From a virus, in the IMG/VR virus record IMGVR_UViG_3300022200_000068, positions 1 through 49,325 of that record: DNA of 49,325 nt. One strand, written 5' to 3'. Position numbers and translations under genes: made by a program. Below are positions 35,601-43,697 of this stretch, one piece after another. Each line of letters starts with the position of its first letter. Positions within the stretch are counted from its first letter, which is position 1. A model generated the notes under the pieces. The model did not search any database. It saw only the letters and a program-made list of their open reading frames with translations, and was not told the DNA's origin.

Positions 35601-36629
35601 CAAGTTGGTCGGCACGGTAACAGTAGAAATCCCAGCGCCGCCAAGGCCACCAGCCAGCATCGACTGGCGCAGTTCTTTGTAATACTCGTCAGTGCCTATT
35701 TCTTTGTTAGCACCAAGGTACTCAAGAGGAACCTGCAGCCCTTCCTCACCCGCTTCAGTAAGTATGCTACCAGCGGCGATAGAGCCAGCTCGCACAGGAG
35801 CCGGACCTTTGGAAGCGAAGTCGGTGATACGCCCAAGACTGGGAGCCAACCTACCTGCACCGAGCAGAATCCAATCACTGAGCCCTTCAACAGCGCCAGA
35901 TGCCAGACCTGCGAGACCAACACGTAACAAGTCAGGGTCACTGCCAGTTCTAGCCGCTTCGTCAACAGCTTCTGGATAAATCTCGCCTATTGTTTGGCCG
36001 GTTCCATACGCAGTCAGCCCAGCACCGAACCCTACTTTCGCGGCTTTCTCGATAGCAGATTCGGCAGCGTTTTTAACGACACCCTTTGCGATCTGCTTAC
36101 CAACCAACCCGGCACCAAGTCCGCCCGCCAACGACGGTATCACCTTAGCGCCATAATACTGCGCGGCGTCCACCCAATCGCCAAACCCGCCCTCGTTAAG
36201 CAAGTAGTCAGCGTCGTACTGTTGGCGCTGGTTACGCTGCACATCTTGCATGTTTTCTTGGAACGTGTTGTAGCCCCAGTCCCGCACGCTATCAAGGCCG
36301 AGCGCATCCCCCACATACCCCACCAGACCGCCGCCCAACCCCTTGGTTTCTGACCACGCATCGGACAGTGCGCGGCTTACATCTCCAGGAGCAGGCGCAA
36401 CCTCGCCGTATTTGTACTCGTACGTCCCACGAAGTTCGTCATCTGTTAACGGATCGTCTGGAGCGGAAGCACGATAGCGCTCTACCCAGTTGTTGTAGTC
36501 GTCTTCAGTTGGGCCAACGCCGTATTGCTGGCGGTAATGTTCTGTCAGTGCGAACGTATCAGCGTTAGGGTTCGCTTCGACGTTAGCTTGTATAAACTGG
36601 TGAAACGGCGTGACGAACTGGTCTGCCAT
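29613..36629 (-). CDS. Giant polyvalent virion protein (2338 aa)
   Basis: This is the largest gene of the window. Hydrophobic/Gly-rich segments lie at about residues 155-280 (for example SLAGGLGAGLVGKQIAKG), a Pro/Ala/Val repeat (APVADVPAPTAPVAP) near 590-645, and a metallopeptidase-like FHEVGSHIG near residue 1050. A segment near 1290-1345 (VFDSETVNGRLVIVAPET) resembles MuF-C/PBECR-type nuclease domains as I recall them. The C-terminal end (LLVALGLQPDKLQKRYDV) resembles PLxRFG proteins. This fits the large polyvalent proteins injected with phage DNA, probably carrying several enzymatic activities into the cell. Domain names are tentative. Confidence 0.75.
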   Translation of the reverse strand: MADQFVTPFHQFIQANVEANPNADTFALTEHYRQQYGVGPTEDDYNNWVERYRASAPDDPLTDDELRGTYEYKYGEVAPAPGDVSRALSDAWSETKGLGGGLVGYVGDALGLDSVRDWGYNTFQENMQDVQRNQRQQYDADYLLNEGGFGDWVDAAQYYGAKVIPSLAGGLGAGLVGKQIAKGVVKNAAESAIEKAAKVGFGAGLTAYGTGQTIGEIYPEAVDEAARTGSDPDLLRVGLAGLASGAVEGLSDWILLGAGRLAPSLGRITDFASKGPAPVRAGSIAAGSILTEAGEEGLQVPLEYLGANKEIGTDEYYKELRQSMLAGGLGGAGISTVTVPTNLLIGDPEARRRAQEDAAAELRDQAVRESLGLKIGAYNQLQSDIKQGVAQANTLARAPAGLGSYDLLQNGGLTSEGIDATLDQYAKPADKKEREQIEKELTAAYDEPSGTIVRDPVTQVERELSVGEELYYRATGEVPKETKKADTAEKQSAPKPKTKAQIKREEQQAAAESLLSTLSPEARTAVTESPKPDAVTRNLLKFEETLARLSTKTPELAAEARASLDKWEKQYGSENSRHMFGAGTAAKLDMVLARRAELFPPVAPVADVPAPTAPVAPVADVPAPTAPVAPPVANVRAPALTYDSPTQALVAIGGATGVLTDAEAAAIQLDFGFDVDGIDVEVSETGQMTTRALAQKMHKAGLIKNDHPQTAVRLIQSGMKKLMEHAARLERDNPQLIAAVREQFAAAEAARAENDANLNVLEEDTGAVDFVKPEDSGIAIRSRGAGGVNQLGIDGAENLSAASAEKFELYEQQRRVHEEAQAAALAESNAQRMQQLEAKARSVWGKVMPDVPFENLSEQNREQWLDFVAQAEELPVSKQVKAFISAGKQLRQEMLSGPDQATKYVEDTSGVGGDAAGSSSSVPERPEVSSDAGTSGRAQAPDASGGAAPRIAVKKRRHVDPDARLGENPGATNPTTREAFDAALTTLLGKNHHWRIKVYDTPEEAYADGVPAEHLRGNSGYGAYGIVAKKHGVPHATFILSRIAKGRELSAVFHEVGSHIGIEGVLTKPQLSRLSKKVQRWADGSGDSIEVQAARRAIQRVEAAKTPSAAVGQELVAYFVEEAVALGVNPTEISSKTQLGQWFGSLLKAVKRALSKWGLGRHDLTAQDLVDFARGAARTVLDADAVQDSNTMFGEARSDATIQAYEKRIDELFAPNSKAARAGVKVLDHSNLLEMLGFGSGGLYAAESKIIDSRFNHHLTAEHWKKIPKWLEDPVAVFDSETVNGRLVIVAPETVNGDPVVMVVTPDIQAGANNVSLLVNAYDAVGGKPFERWSDAGLMRYFDEKQSRVLRGTSGLRLPRVATHLKHGSGNKIYRKADLRKVQNDEPLFGEAAAPAITDALRASANALNGTQQYRETVSNVVDVIKNAAKQAHMGLAFTHDVADYVTEKFPAMAPHAKRLLDLIGRRSVTQSKMMERASDTTRAFADLSANDQKQVNRFLLDSTMSQKWGYDPVKYGWTPTSKAVIDDKMRSAFNALTPAAQEVVVGVNKWNAESLKQKQQALDDLAAATGAKPIKLSELQGPYATIMRDGKYVVVGMSQEFAALSEQLKTADTQDADAIRKKLNTMRRDERHYFLDFATNRYEANSMRNKVAKRYAVAERFEKAQYRDRSPVGFTELSRLRAAVENSAVKSDKDKAFQKSVLKMLDEIELGIVSQQHARQTEHTRKNVFGAGMGEDAGQPRDMMRAFRSNAQSQSHYVANLQYLNEINSALGEMTRIAEKAPLDAKDDVRRVTNELWSRVQANMEYTPSPVQDFVTSLNAGWHLVLSPAFYIQNAFQPVLMTQPWLAKTHGYKASWSALFDAYRSLLPMLRTAKVSANQVIPFDPTAAARNDGERAMLEDLLEKGYLDFGLGSDLGGHATGKFGQWYDNTLRRLPTMLETINRTTSALAAYRLAESEGHDVASEYASKTVRVTQGLYDQLSAPRWISPAFHKNLPAKVVFQYRKFQILQAGIFGRLAYQAMRGSDEKTQIDDNTKEAARAALGYTFANYAAVAGAMGLPGVAAIQTIVQMLGAAFGDDDEPWDKDAQLVKVRRGLESLGIGSEFADMLLKGVPMGAGVDLSSKTGAANMLSWIPYTDFSMDRSFYEKAIVAGLGPTIGGLGPKWWQGMGLLSQGETLKAFEKFLPTGMNNMAKLYRLESKGETTYNGDRVLSPEEVSFTDDLLVALGLQPDKLQKRYDVQGASQSYEDKFSSRTTEIKRAYAEAVESGDKAEMQKQRNAWHKLQTTKRREGFKPSPMSELTRSVQAKRKRERDTLGGVKFDRGNRQFVENNADLFGL

Positions 36630-38374
36630 CAGTTATGCCCCACAGCCCCGTTGTTAGGTGCGGTGCCCAGGTCTCGAAAACTAGGCCACTTGCCGGTTGC
36701 TTCGTAATATTTAAGTGCGTACTCGCGTTGCTTCTGCTGCTCTAGCCGGGGGTCCCGGTCCAGCTCCGCACGGTCCTTACCCGCCTGCCGTCTCGCGGTG
36801 GCGTCCGCTTGCCTGCGCTGCGCCGCTCTGTGTGTCTCGTCGGCCTCGAACTGCCTGTCGGAGTTCGCCTGAGTCGCTTGGAACCTAGCGCTGTCTAAAG
36901 CCGCCTGCGCCGACCGATACTGTGCCGTACGGTCTGCTTCCAAGGCCCGCTGGCTGGCAGCTGCTGCTTGTAGCCCATAGTTATCCTGGTGCCTGCGGTC
37001 ATCAGCCGCCATGCTCGCCTGTCGGTACAGCGAGTCGTTAATCAGTTTCTGAGCCGCGAGTTCGTCTGAGCTGCCGTCCTGCTTGTAGCTAGCGCCGATA
37101 GCAGAATTCAGCATGTTGGCGATAGCCGCCTTCTCTGCCGGGTCGCGGCTCCAACGCAGCGACTGCAGCATGTCCTTCACTTCAGGGCTGTCCAGCCGCA
37201 AAGCTTTCTCAGGAACACCCGTCGCAGTGCCTGCGCCAAAGCCAGTCTTAGCGGGAGTCGCTGGGGGCGGCGTGCCGTATACACGCTGGTCTGCCAACTG
37301 CCTTGCTTGGTCATACCCATACCCAGAAGCCATAGCCTGCTTAATGACATCAAGGCGCTTCTCAGCGCGAAGTCCTTCTATCACGCTTTTAGAATCATAT
37401 GAATTGAACGCAGGGTTCTTGTACTCCGGCGGAATATCCGACGCCCCCGTGCGCACCCCGCTGGCTTCCATGTAGTTGTTAGTATCACGCATCGGGGCGG
37501 GTATTGGCCGACCGTCTGGCGCAAAACCAGGGGGCGGGGCATAGTTCATCGCGGCATCGCCCAATCCAGTGGGGGAGGTAACAGGAGACTGAGCACCCAC
37601 ACGCAAACCAGTAGGCCCGTAAGCGTCCAATACGCCGCCGGTCGAGCCGTCGTCAGTCGCGCCGTACGGGACTGAGTGCCCATGCATCTGGGGGTTCTGT
37701 GGTTGTGGTGGCTTACCGTTATAAAGGAACTGATCGCGGAGGACAGGACCAATCTGCTGCAGCACACCCGGTATCGCAGCTGCACCTTGCACAGCTCTCG
37801 TATGCCAATCACCCAACGTGCCAGAAACATCCGCGCTCAACCCCGGCGCAGCTGGGGCGCTGTAGCCAAACACGTTGTTGCCACGCATGCCGTATGGCGT
37901 AGGCTGGTCTACAAACGGGCCGAAATCCCGCGCAAGGCTAGTGCCATACGGTCGTACCGCTTCGACGGCGTTACTAACACCCGCACCGATAGCATCCCAG
38001 GCTTGGTAGCCACCGGGTTGGTAGCCAGTAGCCTCACGAGTCCACCCCGCTCGTGGAGCAGCCATACTATCTGGCGGAGGAGCGAAGCCCACAGCGTTGT
38101 TGCCACGCATACCGTACGGCGTAGGCTGATCTACAAAAGGGCCGAAGTCACGCGCAAGGCTGGCACCGTATGGGCGTGCCGCTTCAACTGCTTGATTGAT
38201 GCCCGCACCAATTGCATCCCAGGCTTGATACCCACCCGGCTGGTAGCCAGTAGCCTCACGAGTCCACCCCGCGCCCGGCGGAGCACCAGTTGCGTACCGA
38301 GCGTAGCTATCTGCGACACCCTGCAGATCGACAGGCAATGTTGCGGAGTCTTGTGCTTTATCTTTCTCAGCCAT
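36629..38374 (-). CDS. Virion protein with 74-residue tandem duplication
   Basis: The 581-residue product is rich in Gly, Pro, Ala and Tyr. Residues 35-93 are repeated almost identically at 109-167 (GWTREATGYQPGGYQ, then ARDFGPFVDQPTPYGMRG). The C-terminal third is charged, helical and Ala/Gln/Arg-rich (for example SQRALEADRTAQYRSAQAAL). It lies directly upstream of the giant protein with overlapping stop and start. It is probably an internal or tail-ejection protein; no enzyme motif is visible. Confidence 0.62.
   Translation of the reverse strand: MAEKDKAQDSATLPVDLQGVADSYARYATGAPPGAGWTREATGYQPGGYQAWDAIGAGINQAVEAARPYGASLARDFGPFVDQPTPYGMRGNNAVGFAPPPDSMAAPRAGWTREATGYQPGGYQAWDAIGAGVSNAVEAVRPYGTSLARDFGPFVDQPTPYGMRGNNVFGYSAPAAPGLSADVSGTLGDWHTRAVQGAAAIPGVLQQIGPVLRDQFLYNGKPPQPQNPQMHGHSVPYGATDDGSTGGVLDAYGPTGLRVGAQSPVTSPTGLGDAAMNYAPPPGFAPDGRPIPAPMRDTNNYMEASGVRTGASDIPPEYKNPAFNSYDSKSVIEGLRAEKRLDVIKQAMASGYGYDQARQLADQRVYGTPPPATPAKTGFGAGTATGVPEKALRLDSPEVKDMLQSLRWSRDPAEKAAIANMLNSAIGASYKQDGSSDELAAQKLINDSLYRQASMAADDRRHQDNYGLQAAAASQRALEADRTAQYRSAQAALDSARFQATQANSDRQFEADETHRAAQRRQADATARRQAGKDRAELDRDPRLEQQKQREYALKYYEATGKWPSFRDLGTAPNNGAVGHN
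37874..38272 (-). repeat. Tandem 222-bp-period duplication in the virion gene
   Basis: Units 37874-38050 and 38096-38272 encode nearly the same 59 residues. They differ at many silent positions and a few residues (for example INQ versus VSN). The duplication is thus not brand new, and the protein sequence has been conserved. Confidence 0.85.
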
Positions 38375-38375
38375 G

Positions 38376-38846
38376 TTAATAGCTCACTCTGTGCCTGCGC
38401 GTGTGTAGTTCAAAAGACAGGGACTTAATAGAAAATGTGCCGCCGTTGTAGTTACTTATCGTAACGCCGGGATACCGTGACTCGAAACCTCGGCCAAGTT
38501 TGATGCGCCGAGCGTTGTCGTCGCCTAACCACGGCGGCTCCTCGTGTTGCTGGCTATATTCAGCGCCTTCCTGCTCTACGTCCTCGGAAACAACGACCCC
38601 TTTAGACGCTTCGCCAACTACGTACACAGAGGCCACAGTCTTCGCCATAACCGGGTCGCCGAAATGCATACGCCCGAGTTGGACATAAGCGTCGATGTCC
38701 GCGCCGTTGTCGTCACTGCCAGAAAACGCGTCTAACGACGTAGTGGACAGGGCGTAACACGTCTCCCCAGCGGATACGACGTCCACTGCTGACAAGCTGT
38801 ACTCGCTTATACCTAGCGTCTCTGCGTTGAGAGCGTATACGGTCAT
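38376..38846 (-). CDS. 156-aa virion protein, unknown
   Basis: The start is ATG 38846, overlapping the previous gene by ATGA; a longer frame to 38891 is less likely. The product is beta-rich (for example MAKTVASVYVVGEASKGVVV) with an acidic loop and a basic end. This suggests a structural domain, perhaps a small tail or head-completion protein. No family is recognised. Confidence 0.6.
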   Translation of the reverse strand: MTVYALNAETLGISEYSLSAVDVVSAGETCYALSTTSLDAFSGSDDNGADIDAYVQLGRMHFGDPVMAKTVASVYVVGEASKGVVVSEDVEQEGAEYSQQHEEPPWLGDDNARRIKLGRGFESRYPGVTISNYNGGTFSIKSLSFELHTRRHRVSY

Positions 38847-39958
38847 GCGCACGCCTTCTCGCAGTAGCTGTGGTTCTCGGAGTAACTCCACGGAGCAGAG
38901 GTGCTGAGACCGACGTCGCTAGCGGCGAGCGCCGCTTGGCCTAGCCCAGCCACCATCTGAGCGATGTTAGTCAGCACACCGAGCACATGCGGCACCAGCT
39001 GGCTAACCCGCTGCAGCTGGACGTTCACTTCGCCGTCTTCCAAGCGGAACCCCTTATCCAGCCTAGTAGTCTCGTAAAGGTGTCGAACCCGCTCGCTTTC
39101 CAGCTCCAACCCCGCCGGGGCCAGCCGCGCCTTCCACAGCTCAGACACAGCCTGCGTGCGAGTAAGGATGCCCTGCCACTGCAGCCCAAACGCTTTAAGG
39201 GCCAGATCATCTCGCGCAATCAACGCGTTGCTGATAGCTATACCGTTAGCCACTACAGCCGTAGCAGCTTCTAACAGCCTTTGTTGGTGAGTGTTGTGCT
39301 CTCCGATCCACATATTCTCAAAAGCGTTAGCGTCGACAACGGCGTTGCGAATGTCCTCGCGCCGCTGCGTAGCCTGCGTATGCACTTGATCGAGCCTGGA
39401 CTTAGCAAGATTGCGGCTGGTGATGTCCGCGACTTTGTTAAGTCGAGCTAGGGATGCTTCAGAAGGCAGCTTCCAGCCGCGACGTGCACCGTTATCCGTC
39501 GCTTCGCGCTCAGCTTCAATTTGCTCGCGGCTTAGATCGTCCTCGACAGCATCGTACATACCTTGGTACGCGGCATCAGAGATCAAGCCCGTCCCGCCTA
39601 GTGTGCTGGTAAGGACCGCTTTAGTCTCAGTCTTAACCTCCGGCGTATAGGCAGCGTCGGTGTAGTCCAACGGGTCCAAGTCGCCCTGCGTGCTGAGCGT
39701 CGGCATCGTCGGTTCTTCGCCAGTAAAGTCCGGCTCGGTGTCGTCTATCGTCGGCGGGGAGTAGGTTAGGTTTATGCCCTCGTCGAACGTCGGTTCGTAC
39801 ACTAAGCCGTCCAACGCGGACAGCAGCGTGTCCGCAGACGAAGCGAGCGTGTCCATGCGCAGTACGGCGTCGTTTTTTAAGGCTTCAGCGATAGCGAAAA
39901 CCTCTTGTATCTGGGCTATCGCTAGGTCTGTAATTTGTCCAGGTATCGTATCAGCCAC
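38843..39958 (-). CDS. 371-aa helical virion or ejection protein
   Basis: GTG 39958 follows AGGAGTG. The product is helical through most of its length (for example ITDLAIAQIQEVFAIAEALK, then SEASLARLNKVADITSRNL) with a hydrophobic C-terminal stretch (HVLGVLTNIAQMVAGLGQAA). It lies with the other large virion genes and is probably an internal or injected protein. No family is recognised. Confidence 0.6.
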   Translation of the reverse strand: MADTIPGQITDLAIAQIQEVFAIAEALKNDAVLRMDTLASSADTLLSALDGLVYEPTFDEGINLTYSPPTIDDTEPDFTGEEPTMPTLSTQGDLDPLDYTDAAYTPEVKTETKAVLTSTLGGTGLISDAAYQGMYDAVEDDLSREQIEAEREATDNGARRGWKLPSEASLARLNKVADITSRNLAKSRLDQVHTQATQRREDIRNAVVDANAFENMWIGEHNTHQQRLLEAATAVVANGIAISNALIARDDLALKAFGLQWQGILTRTQAVSELWKARLAPAGLELESERVRHLYETTRLDKGFRLEDGEVNVQLQRVSQLVPHVLGVLTNIAQMVAGLGQAALAASDVGLSTSAPWSYSENHSYCEKACA

Positions 39959-39968
39959 GACCGCACTC

Positions 39969-41204
39969 CTAGTTGACAGCTATCAGCAGCTGGTTAACGC
40001 CCTCGCCACGGTCTCTGTAAGCAAACCTAACGGTGGCGTTAGTTGTGTCGACCCGCATCCGCCGGTTGGTTACGTGCCGCACCTGTGAGTTAGGCAGGCA
40101 GGCTACAAGCCCGTCCTGGTCGACCAACAGCACAACTTTTGTGTCAGCATCGCTCACAGATACTCTGTCCGTCGACTCCACGCAAAACCCTTTCGCGTAA
40201 CACTTATTGTTGATTTTAGTCGCATTCCAGTCTTTTGGCTCGGACGCGCCGGTTGCTACCCAGTACAGCCCGCCAGCCGTGGCGACGTAGAACCCGCTGT
40301 TGTCCGGCGCGGCGACAGCCCGCACCTCGTGCTCGAAGCTCATGACGTTGGTAGGGTCAAATAGGTGCGGTGTCTGCCCTTCGGAACGAAACACAAACGT
40401 GTCGACCCACGTAAGGACATAGCCGTTAACCTCAGATACACCGTTGCCGGGTATCGGACCTCTTAGATACTGCGTGCGGCACGGGGCTCTTGAGACTCGC
40501 ACATCAGACACCGTTGCTGGCAGGTTGCCTATTGCTACACGCTGGCACCAAAGCAGTGACTCACGGTTGTCGCCAGAAGATACGTATATGTTAGCATAAG
40601 TCGCTGACGCGTCGGGGGAATCGAGGTCGACGACTATATCCTGAGAAGCAGAGATCGTGATTTCTCCCACAGGCGTGGCACCATGCTCTCGCCCCAGCGC
40701 GTCTTCCAGCGTACACACAACACGGTACGTACCTGCCGACAAAGACCCTGCCTGTGCGCTTAACAGCGGAGCGGCGGGCACTGTGAGACCCCACGGGTAG
40801 GCGTCCCCCTGGTACACCATGCCTGTGCTGCCGTCATCCATCCAGAACACCGTCTCAAAGTCCCACTCATGGAACTCTATATCCGCTCCAGATAAACCGC
40901 TGGCTAGCTCATCCGTAGAATACGCCTCGCCTTCAGTAACTTTGTACAGACCCGCGCCATCTTGGAGCAACAGAACGCCGCCGCCGTAGAACCCACGAGC
41001 TATGGCCGTACCGGCGAGTTTCTGCGTTACGCCGTCGCGCATACGAACCCAGCCATCCGCATCAATGTCGACGTTATAAGCTCGTCTAAGACGCGGCGAA
41101 GGTCCGTCCCGCCGTGAAGGCTGCTGAAAAACAGAAGACGTTGGGGTGGACACTGTATCTTGCCCCAACGGCCAAGGACCAACACCTTCGACAGAGACTT
41201 TCAT
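39969..41204 (-). CDS. 411-aa beta-rich virion protein
   Basis: The product begins MKVSVEGVGPWPLGQDTVST and carries a motif (AYNVDIDADGWVRMRDGVTQ) of the kind seen in phage proteins that pair an N-terminal strand with a beta-propeller-like body (repeats such as GVLLLQDGAGLYKVTEGEA and GGLYWVATGASEP). It may be a tail or baseplate structural protein. The start ATG overlaps the preceding stop (TAATG). Confidence 0.65.
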   Translation of the reverse strand: MKVSVEGVGPWPLGQDTVSTPTSSVFQQPSRRDGPSPRLRRAYNVDIDADGWVRMRDGVTQKLAGTAIARGFYGGGVLLLQDGAGLYKVTEGEAYSTDELASGLSGADIEFHEWDFETVFWMDDGSTGMVYQGDAYPWGLTVPAAPLLSAQAGSLSAGTYRVVCTLEDALGREHGATPVGEITISASQDIVVDLDSPDASATYANIYVSSGDNRESLLWCQRVAIGNLPATVSDVRVSRAPCRTQYLRGPIPGNGVSEVNGYVLTWVDTFVFRSEGQTPHLFDPTNVMSFEHEVRAVAAPDNSGFYVATAGGLYWVATGASEPKDWNATKINNKCYAKGFCVESTDRVSVSDADTKVVLLVDQDGLVACLPNSQVRHVTNRRMRVDTTNATVRFAYRDRGEGVNQLLIAVN

Positions 41205-41353
41205 TATCCGGTTTCTCGATTTGGGTTATTGAGCAGGTGTATTTCCTTGAACCCAGTCTTGTATGTGCCGTAGCACGCAGGTGGCTCAGGCGTGCTAGGA
41301 GGAACAAGGATGCCTGTGTACTCATAAACTTTCCCAGTAGCACCGCCCACCAC
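41204..41353 (-). CDS. 49-aa protein, unknown
   Basis: The gap between two virion genes holds a 49-residue frame ending in a TAATG overlap with the next gene. From GTG 41353 it reads MVGGATGKVYEYTGILVPPS and so on, with balanced composition. No strong ribosome-binding site is seen and the true start is unsure. The overlap with the next start supports it. Confidence 0.5.
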   Translation of the reverse strand: MVGGATGKVYEYTGILVPPSTPEPPACYGTYKTGFKEIHLLNNPNRETG

Positions 41354-41408
41354 TAGGACAACTGCTTGTGCCTAGTTAAAGCCATCAATACGTACCACGA
41401 TCTAACAC

Positions 41409-43697
41409 CTATGCATACCCGATAAATCGTTTATTTCGACTAGTCAATTCTCCCTCATCCGCTTGATAATTACCTGTCCATAGATACTCATCGGGAGAGT
41501 TTTTGTAAAAGGTGTCACCTTCTATTGCCGACACGTCTAACGGCATCGACACAGGGTAAAACGGCTCGTAAATGGTAATGGTTTTCCGCCAAACGCTAGA
41601 ATCTGTTTCATCTAGCGTTATACTCCCGTGTGAAGTTACTAAGTTTGCGATGCATATATCAGTTAAATTGCTTACTGACGTATGTCCCCAATTAGCCATT
41701 CCATAAAAATAGCCTTCGTCCTCCCCAGGACCACAGTTATCCGCCCCGTTACTGCCCTCTCTTTGTATAACTTGTTGGTACGGGCCTAGCACTGCGCCAT
41801 TATTCACACTTGTATACTGAGACTTTATCAATAAGTTTTGGTATCTTCCTTTTATATCTTCTTCGTATATTCCATTAACTCCATAAACAGATTCGGTAGC
41901 ATAAACTCCTTCTGCATCGTCAGTTATAAAAAAGTATTTTCTAGTAGAGGCGTTTTGCATATAACGCCTATATGTTATGCAAGTACCGCTACCTATAGTG
42001 TGCTCAATATAGTAGCAGTCTGTGTGAGAGAGCGAAAACCATTGGCACCTTGCTGCATTATTTACAGCTACCCACCAAAAAGGGTTGGAACCGCACAGCC
42101 CGTGACAGTAAACATATACATCACGAGCGCAGTTGCAATTGACAGTCCCCTCCACTGCCCATTCGTACACGCGCTCGTAACTATCATAAGTCCCTTCGGT
42201 CAGAAACGTAATATTGCAGTCGGGGTGCTGATCAAAAGTAAACCCAGTGGTTGCTGAACCGGCTGGGTATGTTTCAATGAGCTGGGACATCTGGGTGCAT
42301 GTTTCAGTTGCTAAACTAGCGTAATTTAATGTCGCACTAGATGAGTGATATTCATAGGTATATCGCATAATCTCCCAGTCGTTTTTATCCCTACTCCAAA
42401 ACGCGTAGAACGCAGTATCGTTCCCCTTAGAGACATATCCGCTAGATAAACAGTTCCACCAATAGGGGAGCGCCGTACCACTAATCGGGATAAACAAATA
42501 GTCGGCACCTGGATGCGGGAAGAAATCTCCGCTTTCTTCTTCGCTAATTGTTGCCGTTACGTTATTTTCCGTAACATCAAAAACTATTTTATAGAGCCAT
42601 ACTGTTGTGTAGTATGCTCCAGAAGTTGAGCCGTCGGCTTCTCGCCAAGTAGTTATCATGCCCTCTGTTGGGTCGTCGTACTCCGTTTGTGGCGAATATT
42701 TCCAACCGTGTGGCCCCCAAGCAACCTTACCCCCTTCATAGACGTCTTCCAGCTCCGCTGAAGTCAACACCTCTATTTCTGACCCATCAACAGGGATCAG
42801 CAGCGACAAATAGTAGCCCTCGATGCGAATCTCATCGTCAGCACTAAGTAAGCCGCCAGTAAGCATTTCTTTTAGACACTCGCCACCTTCCCACTCATCC
42901 GACGGTGCGAGCTTCACGGCTTTGCAGCCCGAAGAATCTGTCCTTATTAACCAATAGTTATATTGCCCATCATGAAAAACAGCATCGTTTACTCCGAGAT
43001 TACAATCAATAAAAGCACGGGGGCTACTAGGCCAAGGAGATATTTCGCCTATGGAATGCCCTGCTTGGAGTTTACATTGGGCGGCAAATCTAGCTTTTCC
43101 TGTGTACCAAGTAGGACTTACTATGTGCCCCTGGGTGGAAGCTAACGCACCAGAAGTAGTAAACCCTTCGGATGTATAACTATTCTCATCACTTAGAGGA
43201 AACGTATCTGGCCACGATAAACACGCGCCGGGGGGATCGCTCTCTCTGTACCCCCAGAACAAATAACGGTTTTCGTCGTATCCTGGAAGGCTACTACCCC
43301 CACCAGTAACGTACCCGTCGAGCCCTTCGCCTAAGTAAACTTCGAGGGGAAAATTTCCGTAGATCGTAGTGCCGTATATAGACGTAGCTGCGGTGAATAA
43401 TAGAAGCCCAGACTCTATCCCGTAATAGTAGTATGTTTCTGTCGCTTCGTGCAGACTCAGACTCGGGCTATAAACTCGAACAATCCTGATCGGTGCAGCT
43501 TTGGCTACCGACGCAATCGAAGTGACCTCTATACGCGTACCGTCAACCGTAGTACGCCGCCACGTGCCACGTGTCTGGTTAGTCTTGCGCATACGAGCCT
43601 CAAGCTGGCCTAGCAACTTGAGAGCAAATTTGTGCCACTCCTTGGCGGCGTCCTTGTCGCCTTTATATTTGTTCGTATGTGGGCCTGTTACGCGCAT
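41409..43697 (-). CDS. 762-aa virion protein in an AT-richer segment, possible receptor-related
   Basis: The product is unusually rich in Tyr, Trp, Ser and Cys (for example CARDVYVYCHGLCGSNPFWW). It begins with a short helical basic part (residues 1-50) and continues as long beta structure. The DNA is more AT-rich than either neighbour and uses different codons. This suggests recent acquisition. Tail or receptor-binding genes are the usual place for this. No fold or family is recognised. The start overlaps the preceding stop (TAATG). Confidence 0.65.
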   Translation of the reverse strand: MRVTGPHTNKYKGDKDAAKEWHKFALKLLGQLEARMRKTNQTRGTWRRTTVDGTRIEVTSIASVAKAAPIRIVRVYSPSLSLHEATETYYYYGIESGLLLFTAATSIYGTTIYGNFPLEVYLGEGLDGYVTGGGSSLPGYDENRYLFWGYRESDPPGACLSWPDTFPLSDENSYTSEGFTTSGALASTQGHIVSPTWYTGKARFAAQCKLQAGHSIGEISPWPSSPRAFIDCNLGVNDAVFHDGQYNYWLIRTDSSGCKAVKLAPSDEWEGGECLKEMLTGGLLSADDEIRIEGYYLSLLIPVDGSEIEVLTSAELEDVYEGGKVAWGPHGWKYSPQTEYDDPTEGMITTWREADGSTSGAYYTTVWLYKIVFDVTENNVTATISEEESGDFFPHPGADYLFIPISGTALPYWWNCLSSGYVSKGNDTAFYAFWSRDKNDWEIMRYTYEYHSSSATLNYASLATETCTQMSQLIETYPAGSATTGFTFDQHPDCNITFLTEGTYDSYERVYEWAVEGTVNCNCARDVYVYCHGLCGSNPFWWVAVNNAARCQWFSLSHTDCYYIEHTIGSGTCITYRRYMQNASTRKYFFITDDAEGVYATESVYGVNGIYEEDIKGRYQNLLIKSQYTSVNNGAVLGPYQQVIQREGSNGADNCGPGEDEGYFYGMANWGHTSVSNLTDICIANLVTSHGSITLDETDSSVWRKTITIYEPFYPVSMPLDVSAIEGDTFYKNSPDEYLWTGNYQADEGELTSRNKRFIGYA

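Noticed and set aside
41086-41343. An 85-codon minus-strand frame
   Set aside because: It overlaps the start of the 411-residue gene in another frame; the 49-residue frame with a TAATG overlap explains the gap better.
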